A model generated the notes under the pieces. That model was not told the DNA's origin. It did not search any database and saw only the letters and a list, made by a program, of their open reading frames with translations. From NCBI GenBank assembly GCA_025360585.1, contig JANYBW010000010.1, forward strand, positions 1-40,000: a DNA stretch of 40,000 nucleotides, read 5' to 3'. The stretch is from Actinomycetes bacterium (GTDB lineage Bacteria; Actinomycetota; Acidimicrobiia; IMCC26256; PALSA-610). Below are positions 16,055 to 27,679 of the stretch, piece by piece (the stretch's first letter is position 1; each line of letters starts with the position of its first letter). Made by a program: the position numbers and the translations under genes.

Positions 16055-17674
16055 TCAGTGGATGCGCGTTACCGAAACATCAAACCAACCCGTATTGTCC
16101 GCGTAATACCCCGGGCAACCCATGGTGTTGTTGCCGTCGGGAATACCCAATACAAAACGGGTTGCGCCCGAGGGCACAACAAACTGCCGATCAGCACCTT
16201 GATACCGACCAGTGCCCACATAGAACGCTTGGTTCACCGCCGGATGCAGCGCAGCGAACTGCCAGCCGCCGGCATACGTCGGCCCAGCTCCCCCCGCGCC
16301 GACGAACGCTCCCGCGAGGAATCCAGTTGCGCTGACGTTCATCCCGGATATTCCGTTTTCGGCTAGGAGCTGGGTGCTGGGATGCGCAGCCGTGCCATGA
16401 CCTCCTGCCGGTCCATTGAGGGCAATGTTTCCGGCAATTTTTACCGAACCGGTCGCCGAGAGCGTAAAGACCTGGCCCGCTTGAACCGCGATATTCATCG
16501 ACGGTGCTTTGCCATGACGGTACTGAGGAATCGAGCATCCGCCACCGCGGCCGGCGTACCAAAGGTTCGTATCGGAAAAGACGGATCCGGACCACACCAT
16601 CGACGGCCTAAATATCGTGGTCGTCGTAGACGGAGGCTGCGTCGTCGTGGTGGTGGTTCTCGGTCGTGTTGTCGAACTCGACGGCCGGCTGGGCGGCGTT
16701 GTGCCTGGCCGCGGCCCGCCTTGAGTATTATGAGTACCGGGCCCAGCACCCGGCAACGTCGCGGTATTTGATTCGATGCCGACCGTTGTGGAACTTGTCG
16801 TTGACGTCTCGAGCGGCGAGTCAATCGTGCCGATTGGCGGCTGCGTAGATGAACTCGCGGAGATCGCACTACCCACACCACCAATGATGAAACCGGAGGT
16901 CATAGATGATGGGCTTTCCAATTCGCGATCGCGGCCAGAACCGTGCCGGGCCAGTGGCTCGGGTTGGGCGATAGCAACCGTCGCGATCAGCGCGACCACA
17001 CCGCCGCTCGCCACAAACAGTCGAGCGACTCGCCGCCGCGCATCGCTCCAACTCGTTGATTGTGTGAATCGCAGCGACGATCCGCCCCAACTCGGATTCG
17101 CACCAGGCGGGCCCATCGCAGAACTAGCGGTAGAAACCCGCGAACCCAGCGAATCCAACGCTTCAAGATCTGCTTCCACACTCGGAACCGCTGCGCTGCC
17201 GTCGTCGAGCAGCCGACGTTTGCCCCAAAACGCGAGTCGAGGGCCTTCAGTTCCGACAACAATTCCATCAAGCTCGACGGCACCGTGCACGCACCCAGCA
17301 TTGTGAGCAGCCGAGAGTTGCGCTCGCGCACGTTCGATGACCGCGTCCCTCGCCGCGCGGTCGAACGCTGTAACCCACGTTGCTGAAGCAAGCGGCGCTC
17401 CAACTGCGACAAACGCGAGTTGCGAGCGGCGAGACCCACGGGCTACGACCTCAACTCGCTCGGAATCCAGATCGATCGCGCCAGCCTCGACAGCGCGCGC
17501 AATGTCGCCTCTAGCAAGGCGAAACGCAGAATCGATATCGCCACGTACGCGCACGAGTTCAACGACCACGTCAGAACCGTCCGCAGCTTTCGCGCGGAAT
17601 CTCCGGGCGCGTCGATGCCCAATGGGTTCAACGATGGTGTAACCACCGACACTTTTTGGGCGCATCCCCAGCAC
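16055..17674 (-). CDS. Membrane pseudokinase with C-terminal LecA (PA-IL)-like domain
   Basis: A 539-residue protein with four parts. Residues 10-160 follow the layout of a bacterial Ser/Thr kinase N-lobe and catalytic loop (GGYTIVEPIG, VHGAVELDGIVVG, RLAFWG), but all catalytic residues are gone: the beta-3 lysine is Glu39, HRD is His130-Gly-Ala, the following Lys is Glu134, the Asn is Gly137 and the DFG Asp is Phe149. Residues 217-236 are one membrane helix. Residues 283-354 are a Ser/Thr/Pro linker. Residues 360-539 resemble the galactose lectin LecA, with AHP (His431, Pro432), IPDGN (Asp513) and YADNTGWFDV (Asp526, Asn527) in the places of LecA's sugar/calcium residues. It likely senses or binds glycan outside and scaffolds inside; that role is inference. 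GTG start at 17674 lies 6 bases after TACGGT; an ATG at 17665 is the alternative. Confidence 0.8.
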   Translation of the reverse strand: MLGMRPKSVGGYTIVEPIGHRRARRFRAKAADGSDVVVELVRVRGDIDSAFRLARGDIARAVEAGAIDLDSERVEVVARGSRRSQLAFVAVGAPLASATWVTAFDRAARDAVIERARAQLSAAHNAGCVHGAVELDGIVVGTEGPRLAFWGKRRLLDDGSAAVPSVEADLEALDSLGSRVSTASSAMGPPGANPSWGGSSLRFTQSTSWSDARRRVARLFVASGGVVALIATVAIAQPEPLARHGSGRDRELESPSSMTSGFIIGGVGSAISASSSTQPPIGTIDSPLETSTTSSTTVGIESNTATLPGAGPGTHNTQGGPRPGTTPPSRPSSSTTRPRTTTTTTQPPSTTTTIFRPSMVWSGSVFSDTNLWYAGRGGGCSIPQYRHGKAPSMNIAVQAGQVFTLSATGSVKIAGNIALNGPAGGHGTAAHPSTQLLAENGISGMNVSATGFLAGAFVGAGGAGPTYAGGWQFAALHPAVNQAFYVGTGRYQGADRQFVVPSGATRFVLGIPDGNNTMGCPGYYADNTGWFDVSVTRIH

Positions 17675-17680
17675 CCGATC

Positions 17681-17686
17681 ACCGTA
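17681..17686 (-). promoter_or_regulatory. Putative -10 element (TACGGT) of the pseudokinase gene
   Basis: TACGGT on the minus strand is followed by exactly six bases and the GTG at 17674. The 102-base gap to the HD-domain gene upstream has room for a separate promoter and shows no other feature. Confidence 0.45.
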
Positions 17687-17776
17687 ATGAAAATGCTTGG
17701 CTGCGGCTAGCCGTTTCGGGTCATCCTGTGACCAACGTCGAGTTTGATGATCTCGCTCGCGAACAACGCAACCTGG

Positions 17777-18346
17777 TCATACGCGTTCGCCATCAGCCGC
17801 GGCGAGCAACTCGCACATCTGAGCCGGCAACCACACCAAAGGCCAACGGTGCGGATCATGATGGGCCGCAGCCCATTGCGCGGCGACTTCACGCCCTCCA
17901 GCGAACCTAATTCGATCGGCACCCAGTTCCGCGTGGCGCAAGTACAAACCGACTCGACGGGTAAATCCTCGACTCGAGCTCCATGCGTTCGCCATGTCGC
18001 GCCCCGCGATCGTTCCGGCGATAGTGGCGAGCACCCGGCGAACCGTGCCAAATCCAGCATCGAGTTTGCCGACATCGTGCAGGAGCGCCGCAGCAAGCAC
18101 ATCGTTGCTCATCGTCGTATCGTCGAGCGCGAGGCTTTGGTCCTTACGCAAAGCTGCCAACGCATCCTCAGCGCGGTGAGCAACGCCGATCGATTCGAGG
18201 GCATCGAGCCGTCCGAGTTTTAGCCACAACGCGAACTCGTCGGCAGCCAACGTGTCCGCTACCCATTCGCGATCGGCAGCCGTAACTCGCAGAGGAGTGA
18301 ACGCGCCGAAGAAACGCCGAACGAAGTGCCCGATACCAGCGCTCAT
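17777..18346 (-). CDS. HD-domain protein
   Basis: A 189-residue HD-superfamily protein. The metal-binding set is visible: His57 in VAHRAED, His90-Asp91 in LLHDVGKL and a downstream His pair in AAAHHDPHRW (162-163). The family hydrolyses phosphate esters, but the substrate cannot be told. A short N-terminal part (HFVRRFFGAFTPL, DREWVADTL) resembles other actinobacterial members found near xerD. The ATG at 18346 overlaps the xerD stop (ATGA). No membrane segment or GGDEF/EAL domain is attached, so there is no direct sign of a cyclic-dinucleotide role. Confidence 0.85.
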   Translation of the reverse strand: MSAGIGHFVRRFFGAFTPLRVTAADREWVADTLAADEFALWLKLGRLDALESIGVAHRAEDALAALRKDQSLALDDTTMSNDVLAAALLHDVGKLDAGFGTVRRVLATIAGTIAGRDMANAWSSSRGFTRRVGLYLRHAELGADRIRFAGGREVAAQWAAAHHDPHRWPLVWLPAQMCELLAAADGERV

Positions 18347-19299
18347 GAAGCCCTACCGGAGGCGCGCCGGGCGCGCGGATGACTCGCTTCGTAGACCGTG
18401 CGCAACCGATCGGGCGAGACCTTCGTATAGACCTGCGTCGTCGAAACGCTCGCGTGACCAAGCAGCTCCTGCACGACCCGAATATCGGCGCCATGGTTCA
18501 ACATATGGGTTGCACACGAATGCCGCAGCACATGCGGGCTTAACCGATCACCGAGCCCCACCCGATCGCCGGCAAAGCGGACAATCTTCCAGACTCCTTG
18601 GCGGGTCAGGCGCCCGCCGCGTGCGTTGAGAAATACCGCGTTCGAATCAGCGATCTTCGGCCGTGCGGTGCGCTGCTGCAATCGCCCACTCCCTAGGTAT
18701 TGTTCCAGCGCAGCACGCGCAGCCCGCCCCACAGGAACCAGCCGTTCCTTGGAGCCTTTCCCCAACACTCGAACAATCGAGTCGTGCAAATCGACCGCAT
18801 CCAGGTCAATATTGACGAGCTCACTAATTCGGATTCCGGTTGCGTAGAGCACTTCCAAGATGGCGCGATCGCGTTGGGCGCGAGCATCCTCGCCAACCAC
18901 TGCACCGAGCAACGCCAGCACTTCATCTTCTTCGAGCGCCTTGGGAATCCCCTGAGGCACGCGCGGCGCACCAACATCTTCGCTCGGATCTTTCGAGGCG
19001 ACGCCTTCGGTCACCATGAACCGATGAAATGAACGCACCGCGACCAGACCCCGAGCAATCGAAGCGGCGCCAAGTTGCGGTTCGCCTTCATCGTTGCGCA
19101 ACTCTCGCAAGTAATTCACGTACGCGGAAACTGTCGCCTCGCCAATCTCGCTGAGCTGCGAAATTCCCCGAACACGCAAAAACTTTTCGTACCGCGAAAG
19201 ATCGCGCCGATAGGCCAAGCGCGAGTTGAGCGCAAGCCCGCGTTCGGCGGTTAACCAGAGCTCATGTTCCGCCAGCTGCACCGCGAGTTCGTCTGTCAC
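18343..19299 (-). CDS. xerD: Site-specific tyrosine recombinase XerD
   Basis: A 318-residue tyrosine recombinase that resolves chromosome dimers at dif. The N-terminal SAM-like core-binding domain covers residues 5-100 (WLTAERGLALNSRLAYRRD). The catalytic set is complete: Arg157 (ATGIRISEL), the lysine of GKGSKER (181-187), His256 and Arg259 (HVLRH), His282 (LLGHAS) and the nucleophile Tyr291 (VYTKV). There is no integrase-type arm-binding domain and no flanking att repeat, so this is the housekeeping recombinase rather than a phage integrase. It begins 15 bases after pyrG. In M. tuberculosis a Nudix gene lies between the two; here it is absent. Confidence 0.93.
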   Translation of the reverse strand: MTDELAVQLAEHELWLTAERGLALNSRLAYRRDLSRYEKFLRVRGISQLSEIGEATVSAYVNYLRELRNDEGEPQLGAASIARGLVAVRSFHRFMVTEGVASKDPSEDVGAPRVPQGIPKALEEDEVLALLGAVVGEDARAQRDRAILEVLYATGIRISELVNIDLDAVDLHDSIVRVLGKGSKERLVPVGRAARAALEQYLGSGRLQQRTARPKIADSNAVFLNARGGRLTRQGVWKIVRFAGDRVGLGDRLSPHVLRHSCATHMLNHGADIRVVQELLGHASVSTTQVYTKVSPDRLRTVYEASHPRARRASGRAS

Positions 19300-19314
19300 C
19301 GTGCACCGAAACCG

Positions 19315-22564
<3,250 letters not shown>

Positions 22565-22568
<4 letters not shown>

Positions 22569-23434
22569 GGGCGTTGAGAGCCGAATCGATCGATTGCATC
22601 CAACCATCGATGCTTCGCGATGATCGCGCTGAATGAAGTTCGTTCACTGACGACGTTCAGCGCAACGAGCGCAATCACCATCACAACTTGCGCGACCACA
22701 CCAACCGTCGCCGCGGCCGCATAACCAACGATTGCGCCGAGCGCATTCGCGCCAGCGTCTCCAAGCATCAACGACTCACGCGCTTCACGGCTCGCCAATC
22801 CCCACATTGATCCAACCCCAATTGCAACAACAATCATTGAACCGTAGAGTTCGTCACCCACCGCGATCCGCGACGCGGCAAGGATCACGATCGGCAGCCA
22901 CGCAAGCGTGGCAATCTTGACGCATCGAAGCGGGGCCCGATCGAAGAGGTTGGCAGTATTTGCACCTAACGCAATAAGTGCTGCGCTCGCGACGTGTTTT
23001 CCAATCGAGCCCGGCGGTACTGCACTGACAAGAATCGCGATCGCTGCACCGCCGATCATCTTCAACGCGCCCGTCGTGAGCCGCCCCGAGCGCAAGGCTC
23101 GAACATGACCTCGAAAACCACGGTCATCTCCGTTGCCCAAAACATCGTCGACGAAGCCAAGCAACGTGAAGCTGGCCAATATTGCGAACGCCGTGGCAGT
23201 TTGTTGCCCAGCGTGCACCAGCTGGCCACGATGCATCACCCACCCCGACGCGATCAGGATCGCGAGTACCAGCGCAGCACCAATGAATGCCGCGAGTCCG
23301 CCTGCCGTTGCCACGGGGCGTTGCCGGTAGTTCATCCGTTCGAGTGACGGAATTCGCAATAGCGACTCAAGGCTGGTAGCGGCGAGCAATCCGCCGAGGG
23401 CACCGAGAATCAATGCGATCACGATGCCGATCAT
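22565..23434 (-). CDS. MraY/WecA-like (GT4) phosphoglycosyl transferase
   Basis: A 289-residue polytopic protein related to MraY, WecA and TagO, which load a sugar phosphate onto undecaprenyl phosphate. Signatures seen: the first-loop QRPVATAGGLAAF, LGFVDDVLG for the DDxx motif, ANTANLFDRAPLRCVK for the NxxNxxD motif, and LGDAGANALGA for the C-terminal motif. About eight membrane helices are visible. It is shorter than typical MraY (about 320-360) and the post-NLFD segment reads RAPLR instead of GLDGL, so it is not the peptidoglycan enzyme. It is coupled by ATGA overlaps to the genes on both sides. The sugar nucleotide used is unknown. Confidence 0.8.
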
Positions 23435-25503
23435 GGGCCCGCCACTTTGGTTCGCAAACGTGAGCTCAACGCAACAATCGCGGCCGGAACCGCGATCGCG
23501 AAGGCGCCGAACGCAACGACAATCCCAGAGTCATTGATCAACGAACCGACAATGGCAATCAGCACCACTCCCATGGCAGTCGCACGCACGGAGCGATCAT
23601 CACCAATCTCGGCTCGCGTCGTTCGCGGGATCCGCGACCATACGAAGCCAAACAGCACCAGCACGATCGGCAGCGTAAACGTGGCGACCGAATGTCCCGC
23701 GAGATACATGCTCGCGTTCCATTTTCGATGGATCACTCGCCAAAACTCCGAGTCGCCTTGGCCCCGCACGGAATTCACGAACCGCCCCAAGTGAGTCTGA
23801 GCCGAGCGCGAACGATTGGCATCCACCAATGCGAAGATCGCCAGTGCGGCACCGATCACACCCGAAAAGGCAACCACCTTGGCTGACCACAATCGGCGGC
23901 CATACACGATCGCATAAAACACAACGACCACGAGCGCCATTGTGAGTGCGCCGCCAACATCGTCGCCCAACATTGGCGCGCCGTCGAGCAACATCGCGCC
24001 GAGGAGCAAAGCCACGGCGCCTAGTCGCGAACGCTTTGTCAGCAAACCGGCAAGCACGACCGCGGCCGTGACAAAAAACGCGAACGTCGTATTGCCGAAT
24101 CCCGCGAACCGACCTCCGGCGGTGGCTGAGTATCCGAACAGACTGTTGTACGAAAGGTGCGTCCCGGTGCACCCATCAAGTGCGATAACGACGAACGTCG
24201 CGCCACAGAGTGAACCCATGGTCCGCCGGGTATCGCGCCCACTACCGAACCATGTGCTGATCGATACAACGACGGTCATGGCACCCAATGTCGGCCAGAA
24301 GACCAGGTGGCTCGAATCGCGCATTGGCAGGGCATTAATGATGAACGTTGCGGGCACGTACGCGATCGCGGCCAGGCACGCCACTTCGATCGCGATCGCG
24401 GTCCGTTCACTCCGCAACCATTTTGGGGCTTTGGCGGAATGCGAGCCCAGCAGCGCAATCACAAACACCGCAACGACAAGAATCTCCAGCGTGGCCAACG
24501 TCGCGACCCCTCCGCCGATCATCCGATCCCGCAATTGTGCATCGCGGTTCGTCGCTCGGAGGTCAGCCATCTCCGCGAACAGCTCACCGCGACTCGCGGT
24601 GGCACTCAACGGACGCCCCTCCATTGATGACGGCACGGGAATGTGCAGCCAGCCAAGAATCGTTGGCGCGATGTCGATCATCTGCACAATGCCGTCGCGT
24701 CCGGTCGTCGGCGAATAGACAATCGTTGGAGCCAGGTATCCAGGAGCAACTATGGCGAAAGCAGTGAGCGAAGGCGTCGAGCCTGCGGTATGCGGGCTCA
24801 AAACGATCGTGGCGTCCGCAGGCAGTGACCCATTGGTGGTCACCAGCATGGACTCGAACTTGCTCAGCGTTGCCACTGCAATCACGGTAACGGACCGATG
24901 AGGCGCCACCGCGTTCGGTGCGGGTCTCGCCGAGAACGAACCAATCGAGATGTCACCGCGACTGTTTGCAATCGCAAGCGCGGCGTCGCAAACATCGTGG
25001 TGGAGTCGTTCCGCGCAAACGACTGAACGCTGGACTCCCGCCCGATCCAACGCATCACCAAGTGCAAATGGCACAGAGCCGAACAACGCATCGCGATTTG
25101 CCGCAATGATCGCAGGAGCGTCGCGACAAGCCACCACGTGGGCGGACGCACGGCAGGAATTTTCGTGGTGCGCCGCGTAGGATCGGGTACCCGCGCCGAA
25201 GGTCGCGAACATTTCGCGCTCGGTTGGGGCCGAGCGGCGAGCGCTATGCAAGGACATCGATCCAATCGTGGCCGTAGTCAACCATTTCCACACCGCGGGA
25301 TACCGCGTTGGCGTGATGTCTTGCCAGATCAGATTCTCAACTGCGATCACCAAGACGGTCGCAACCGCCCGGGGCACGGGGCGCCGTGACGAGGCCTCGG
25401 CTGGCGGTGTTACTCGTAGCGAAAACATTGCTGACCCCAGCACCATCACGATGACCCCAAACCGCAACGGCGAATGCAACGATGGTGCGCTGGGTGGTCT
25501 CAT
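23431..25503 (-). CDS. Polytopic membrane protein with alkaline-phosphatase-like extracytoplasmic domain
   Basis: A 690-residue protein. Residues 12-34 look like a signal anchor. Residues 45-320 read like the alkaline phosphatase/sulfatase superfamily: VLVIAVENLIWQDI at the first metal strand, and VQMIDIAPTILGWLHIPVP followed by SMEGRPL near its end, a very typical phosphodiesterase ending. Some metal ligands are replaced (Glu in the usual Asp place), so activity is uncertain. From about 335 to the end there are roughly ten membrane helices, with a conserved-looking loop (GYSATAGGRFAGFGNTTFAFF and DGAPMLGDDVGGAL). The fold could transfer or trim a phosphate-linked group on an envelope glycan. 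ATG at 25503 overlaps the steB stop, and its own stop overlaps the next start. No substrate can be named. Confidence 0.72.
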   Translation of the reverse strand: MRPPSAPSLHSPLRFGVIVMVLGSAMFSLRVTPPAEASSRRPVPRAVATVLVIAVENLIWQDITPTRYPAVWKWLTTATIGSMSLHSARRSAPTEREMFATFGAGTRSYAAHHENSCRASAHVVACRDAPAIIAANRDALFGSVPFALGDALDRAGVQRSVVCAERLHHDVCDAALAIANSRGDISIGSFSARPAPNAVAPHRSVTVIAVATLSKFESMLVTTNGSLPADATIVLSPHTAGSTPSLTAFAIVAPGYLAPTIVYSPTTGRDGIVQMIDIAPTILGWLHIPVPSSMEGRPLSATASRGELFAEMADLRATNRDAQLRDRMIGGGVATLATLEILVVAVFVIALLGSHSAKAPKWLRSERTAIAIEVACLAAIAYVPATFIINALPMRDSSHLVFWPTLGAMTVVVSISTWFGSGRDTRRTMGSLCGATFVVIALDGCTGTHLSYNSLFGYSATAGGRFAGFGNTTFAFFVTAAVVLAGLLTKRSRLGAVALLLGAMLLDGAPMLGDDVGGALTMALVVVVFYAIVYGRRLWSAKVVAFSGVIGAALAIFALVDANRSRSAQTHLGRFVNSVRGQGDSEFWRVIHRKWNASMYLAGHSVATFTLPIVLVLFGFVWSRIPRTTRAEIGDDRSVRATAMGVVLIAIVGSLINDSGIVVAFGAFAIAVPAAIVALSSRLRTKVAGP

Positions 25504-26480
25504 AGGATGGGCAACGCCGAGCTACTCCCAGGGCCGTAACCGAAGTGCCCAAACCCACCCCGCAGCGCCGCAGCGGCCGCCAGCACCGCGACCACAACTC
25601 CCTCAAGGGTGTCGAGAGAATCGACCGTCGACAACGCGCTGTTGCTTCGCAACGCGGCCATAGCCATACCGCGGTCGGGATAGAGAACGATGTTCTTGTC
25701 GCGTTCGGCGACCACGACGGGGCGAGGCCCCCGACCGAAGGTTTTGGCCGCAAGCGCAGTGAATGCCGCGATTGCAGTATCGGCTTGCGGCGTGACTGGT
25801 CCGAAGCCGATGCCAAATCCACTCACCAGGATTACGGCCCGCTGCGCGCTCGATGGAAAGCCAGCCAAATCAGTCCGACCATTCTTGGGAGCGGCTTGCA
25901 CCGACACGAAACCCGCAGTTGACAACTTCGCGATTGGGTCGGCATCAGCGACGGCCGAAGTCGTCCTGGTCGTCGGAATCGATGGGCCGCTCATCGCGCC
26001 AGCGATGCGATCCGCCAACGCTTTCAATCCAGCCTCCGCTAACCCTGGGGATTCAGTCGCATCCGACAGTGCGGCGCGGAGATCCGCACGGGATTGCTCA
26101 GTCGTCAGCAGCCACTTCGGTTCGAGCCAGATGATGGCAGGAACCTGCGCGCCCGCAGTCTGCAGCAACGTGGTCTCGGATTCAACCGTCGCCGAGTCCA
26201 CACCACGAAGTGCCACGACAACTACGTCGGCACCAGTCAAGGTGTTTTTCACAACATTCTGACCCGATCCCGCGACATACGCATTCAACCGCTGCGCCGC
26301 CGTGCGCAATTTCGCGTTCTCCACGTCCGTCAGCGACTTTTCGTTACTGACTTGGTTGATCCGGCGATTCAAGCCATCAAGGACACCGGTTTTCACCACA
26401 GTCGAGCCCAACGCAATACCCAACGTCAGCGAAAGAAATACCGCGAGCAACGAAACGAGGTGGTATCGGAAGTTGATCAA
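25500..26480 (-). CDS. steB: SteB/MctB family envelope protein
   Basis: About 326 residues. In Corynebacterium the SteA-SteB pair controls the RipA cell-wall hydrolase at the septum; the Mycobacterium homologue MctB (Rv1698) has been linked to copper export. The family N-terminus is evident if translation starts at TTG 26480: INFRYHLVSLLAVFLSLTLG, one membrane helix ending in ALGSTVV. That TTG overlaps the steA TGA (TTGA), matching the style of this operon. A frame from 26531 would add 17 unlikely residues. A coiled coil follows (RRINQVSNEKSLTDVENAK), then an alpha/beta exported domain. The C-terminus ends in a Gly-rich segment. Copper transport is not supported by any visible metal motif. 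Confidence 0.85.
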   Translation of the reverse strand: MINFRYHLVSLLAVFLSLTLGIALGSTVVKTGVLDGLNRRINQVSNEKSLTDVENAKLRTAAQRLNAYVAGSGQNVVKNTLTGADVVVVALRGVDSATVESETTLLQTAGAQVPAIIWLEPKWLLTTEQSRADLRAALSDATESPGLAEAGLKALADRIAGAMSGPSIPTTRTTSAVADADPIAKLSTAGFVSVQAAPKNGRTDLAGFPSSAQRAVILVSGFGIGFGPVTPQADTAIAAFTALAAKTFGRGPRPVVVAERDKNIVLYPDRGMAMAALRSNSALSTVDSLDTLEGVVVAVLAAAAALRGGFGHFGYGPGSSSALPIL

Positions 26481-27679
26481 TTGAACCAGCCTCGAATTGA
26501 CTTCCAAATGTCGCGGAGCCACAACTGCCACAGTCCGTTCCAGAACACGTGTAATGGATCGTAGACAATCGCGATCGCAACGAATGCGATGAGGAATGCT
26601 CCAACAATCATTGCAATATCGCGACGGCGCACCCCACCTTCGTATAAGCGGTGCACACCCTTCGCGTCAACCAGTACTGGGCCAAGGCGCAGGCGAGTCA
26701 GGAAAGTAGACGCCATCCCCCGTCGTCCTTTATCGAGCATTTCCACCATGGTTGAGTGCGTTCCGACCGCAACAATCAACGTGGCGCCCGCTTCGTACGC
26801 CAACAGCATGGCAACGTCTTCGCTCATACCTTCGGCGACGAACTCCTGGTAGCCCGCACCCATACGCAAACCCGCGGCTTCGAGCGTTTCTCGACCGGGT
26901 GCCCGGCCATCAGGGTGCACATGGTGCACCAAATCCGCACCACAACGCAACGCAGTCTCGCTGAGGGAATCGAAATCGCCGATGATGACATCGGGTTGTA
27001 ACCCGCGCTCCAACAACGCATCTGCGCCACCATCGACGGCGATCAAGGCCGGGCGGTATTCCTTGATGTATGGCCGAAGCGCGCGAAGATCACTGACGTA
27101 GTCATGGCCGCGCACCACAACAAGCGCGTGCCGGCCCTTCATCGGCTTCGAAAGATTGGGCAGCGTGAGCGGCGCGAATGTCACCTCGGCTTCGCGCTCA
27201 ACGTATTCCAATGTGTTACGCGCAAACCGTCGCAGTTCTTGGCCGATGCCATCATTGGCATGCTCCATGAGCGCTTCGATTTCCGTTGTCGTCAACTGTT
27301 CGCCTTGTGCGATCTGGGTTTCGCCACGCCACAGGCAATTGTCATGCACGTGCACGCGCTCGCCGTCACGAATTTCGGTCATCACGTCGCCACCCACGTG
27401 ATCCAACACCACGACGCCTTCTCGTACTAGGCGTATCGGACCGCCGTTCGGATACCGCCCGGATATCGATGGCGAGGCATTCACTACTGCGCGCACGCCC
27501 GTTGCGATCAGCATCTCCGCCGCGACCCGATCAATGTCTTGATGGTCGATGATCGCGATGTCGCCGGGCTGAAGCCGTTTTGCCAGATCCTTCGTTCGCG
27601 CACCCACTCGAGCGATGCCTTCGATTGCGTCGGGCGGAATCACGACTTCGTTCGTTGCCCGCGTCCGTAGCAGCTTCAT
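26477..27679 (-). CDS. steA: SteA-like septal cell-wall regulator
   Basis: A 400-residue protein of the SteA family (Rv1697 in M. tuberculosis). The first ~330 residues are cytosolic. They contain a region like thiamine pyrophosphokinase, IAVDGGADALLERG and PDVIIGDFDSLSE, although a thiamine role is not proposed for this family. GVRAVVNASPSISGRYPNGG in the N-terminal half is also characteristic. One membrane helix lies near residues 353-374 (IAMIVGAFLIAFVAIAIV) and a short Trp-rich tail follows. It starts at ATG 27679, overlapping the recN stop (ATGA), and couples to steB. Function in division-site wall remodelling is taken from the corynebacterial work, not from this sequence. Confidence 0.88.
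   Translation of the reverse strand: MKLLRTRATNEVVIPPDAIEGIARVGARTKDLAKRLQPGDIAIIDHQDIDRVAAEMLIATGVRAVVNASPSISGRYPNGGPIRLVREGVVVLDHVGGDVMTEIRDGERVHVHDNCLWRGETQIAQGEQLTTTEIEALMEHANDGIGQELRRFARNTLEYVEREAEVTFAPLTLPNLSKPMKGRHALVVVRGHDYVSDLRALRPYIKEYRPALIAVDGGADALLERGLQPDVIIGDFDSLSETALRCGADLVHHVHPDGRAPGRETLEAAGLRMGAGYQEFVAEGMSEDVAMLLAYEAGATLIVAVGTHSTMVEMLDKGRRGMASTFLTRLRLGPVLVDAKGVHRLYEGGVRRRDIAMIVGAFLIAFVAIAIVYDPLHVFWNGLWQLWLRDIWKSIRGWFN

Noticed and set aside
18343-19299. Integrase of a mobile element
   Set aside because: The gene has the XerD layout, is in the conserved housekeeping position and has no att repeats or cargo genes beside it.
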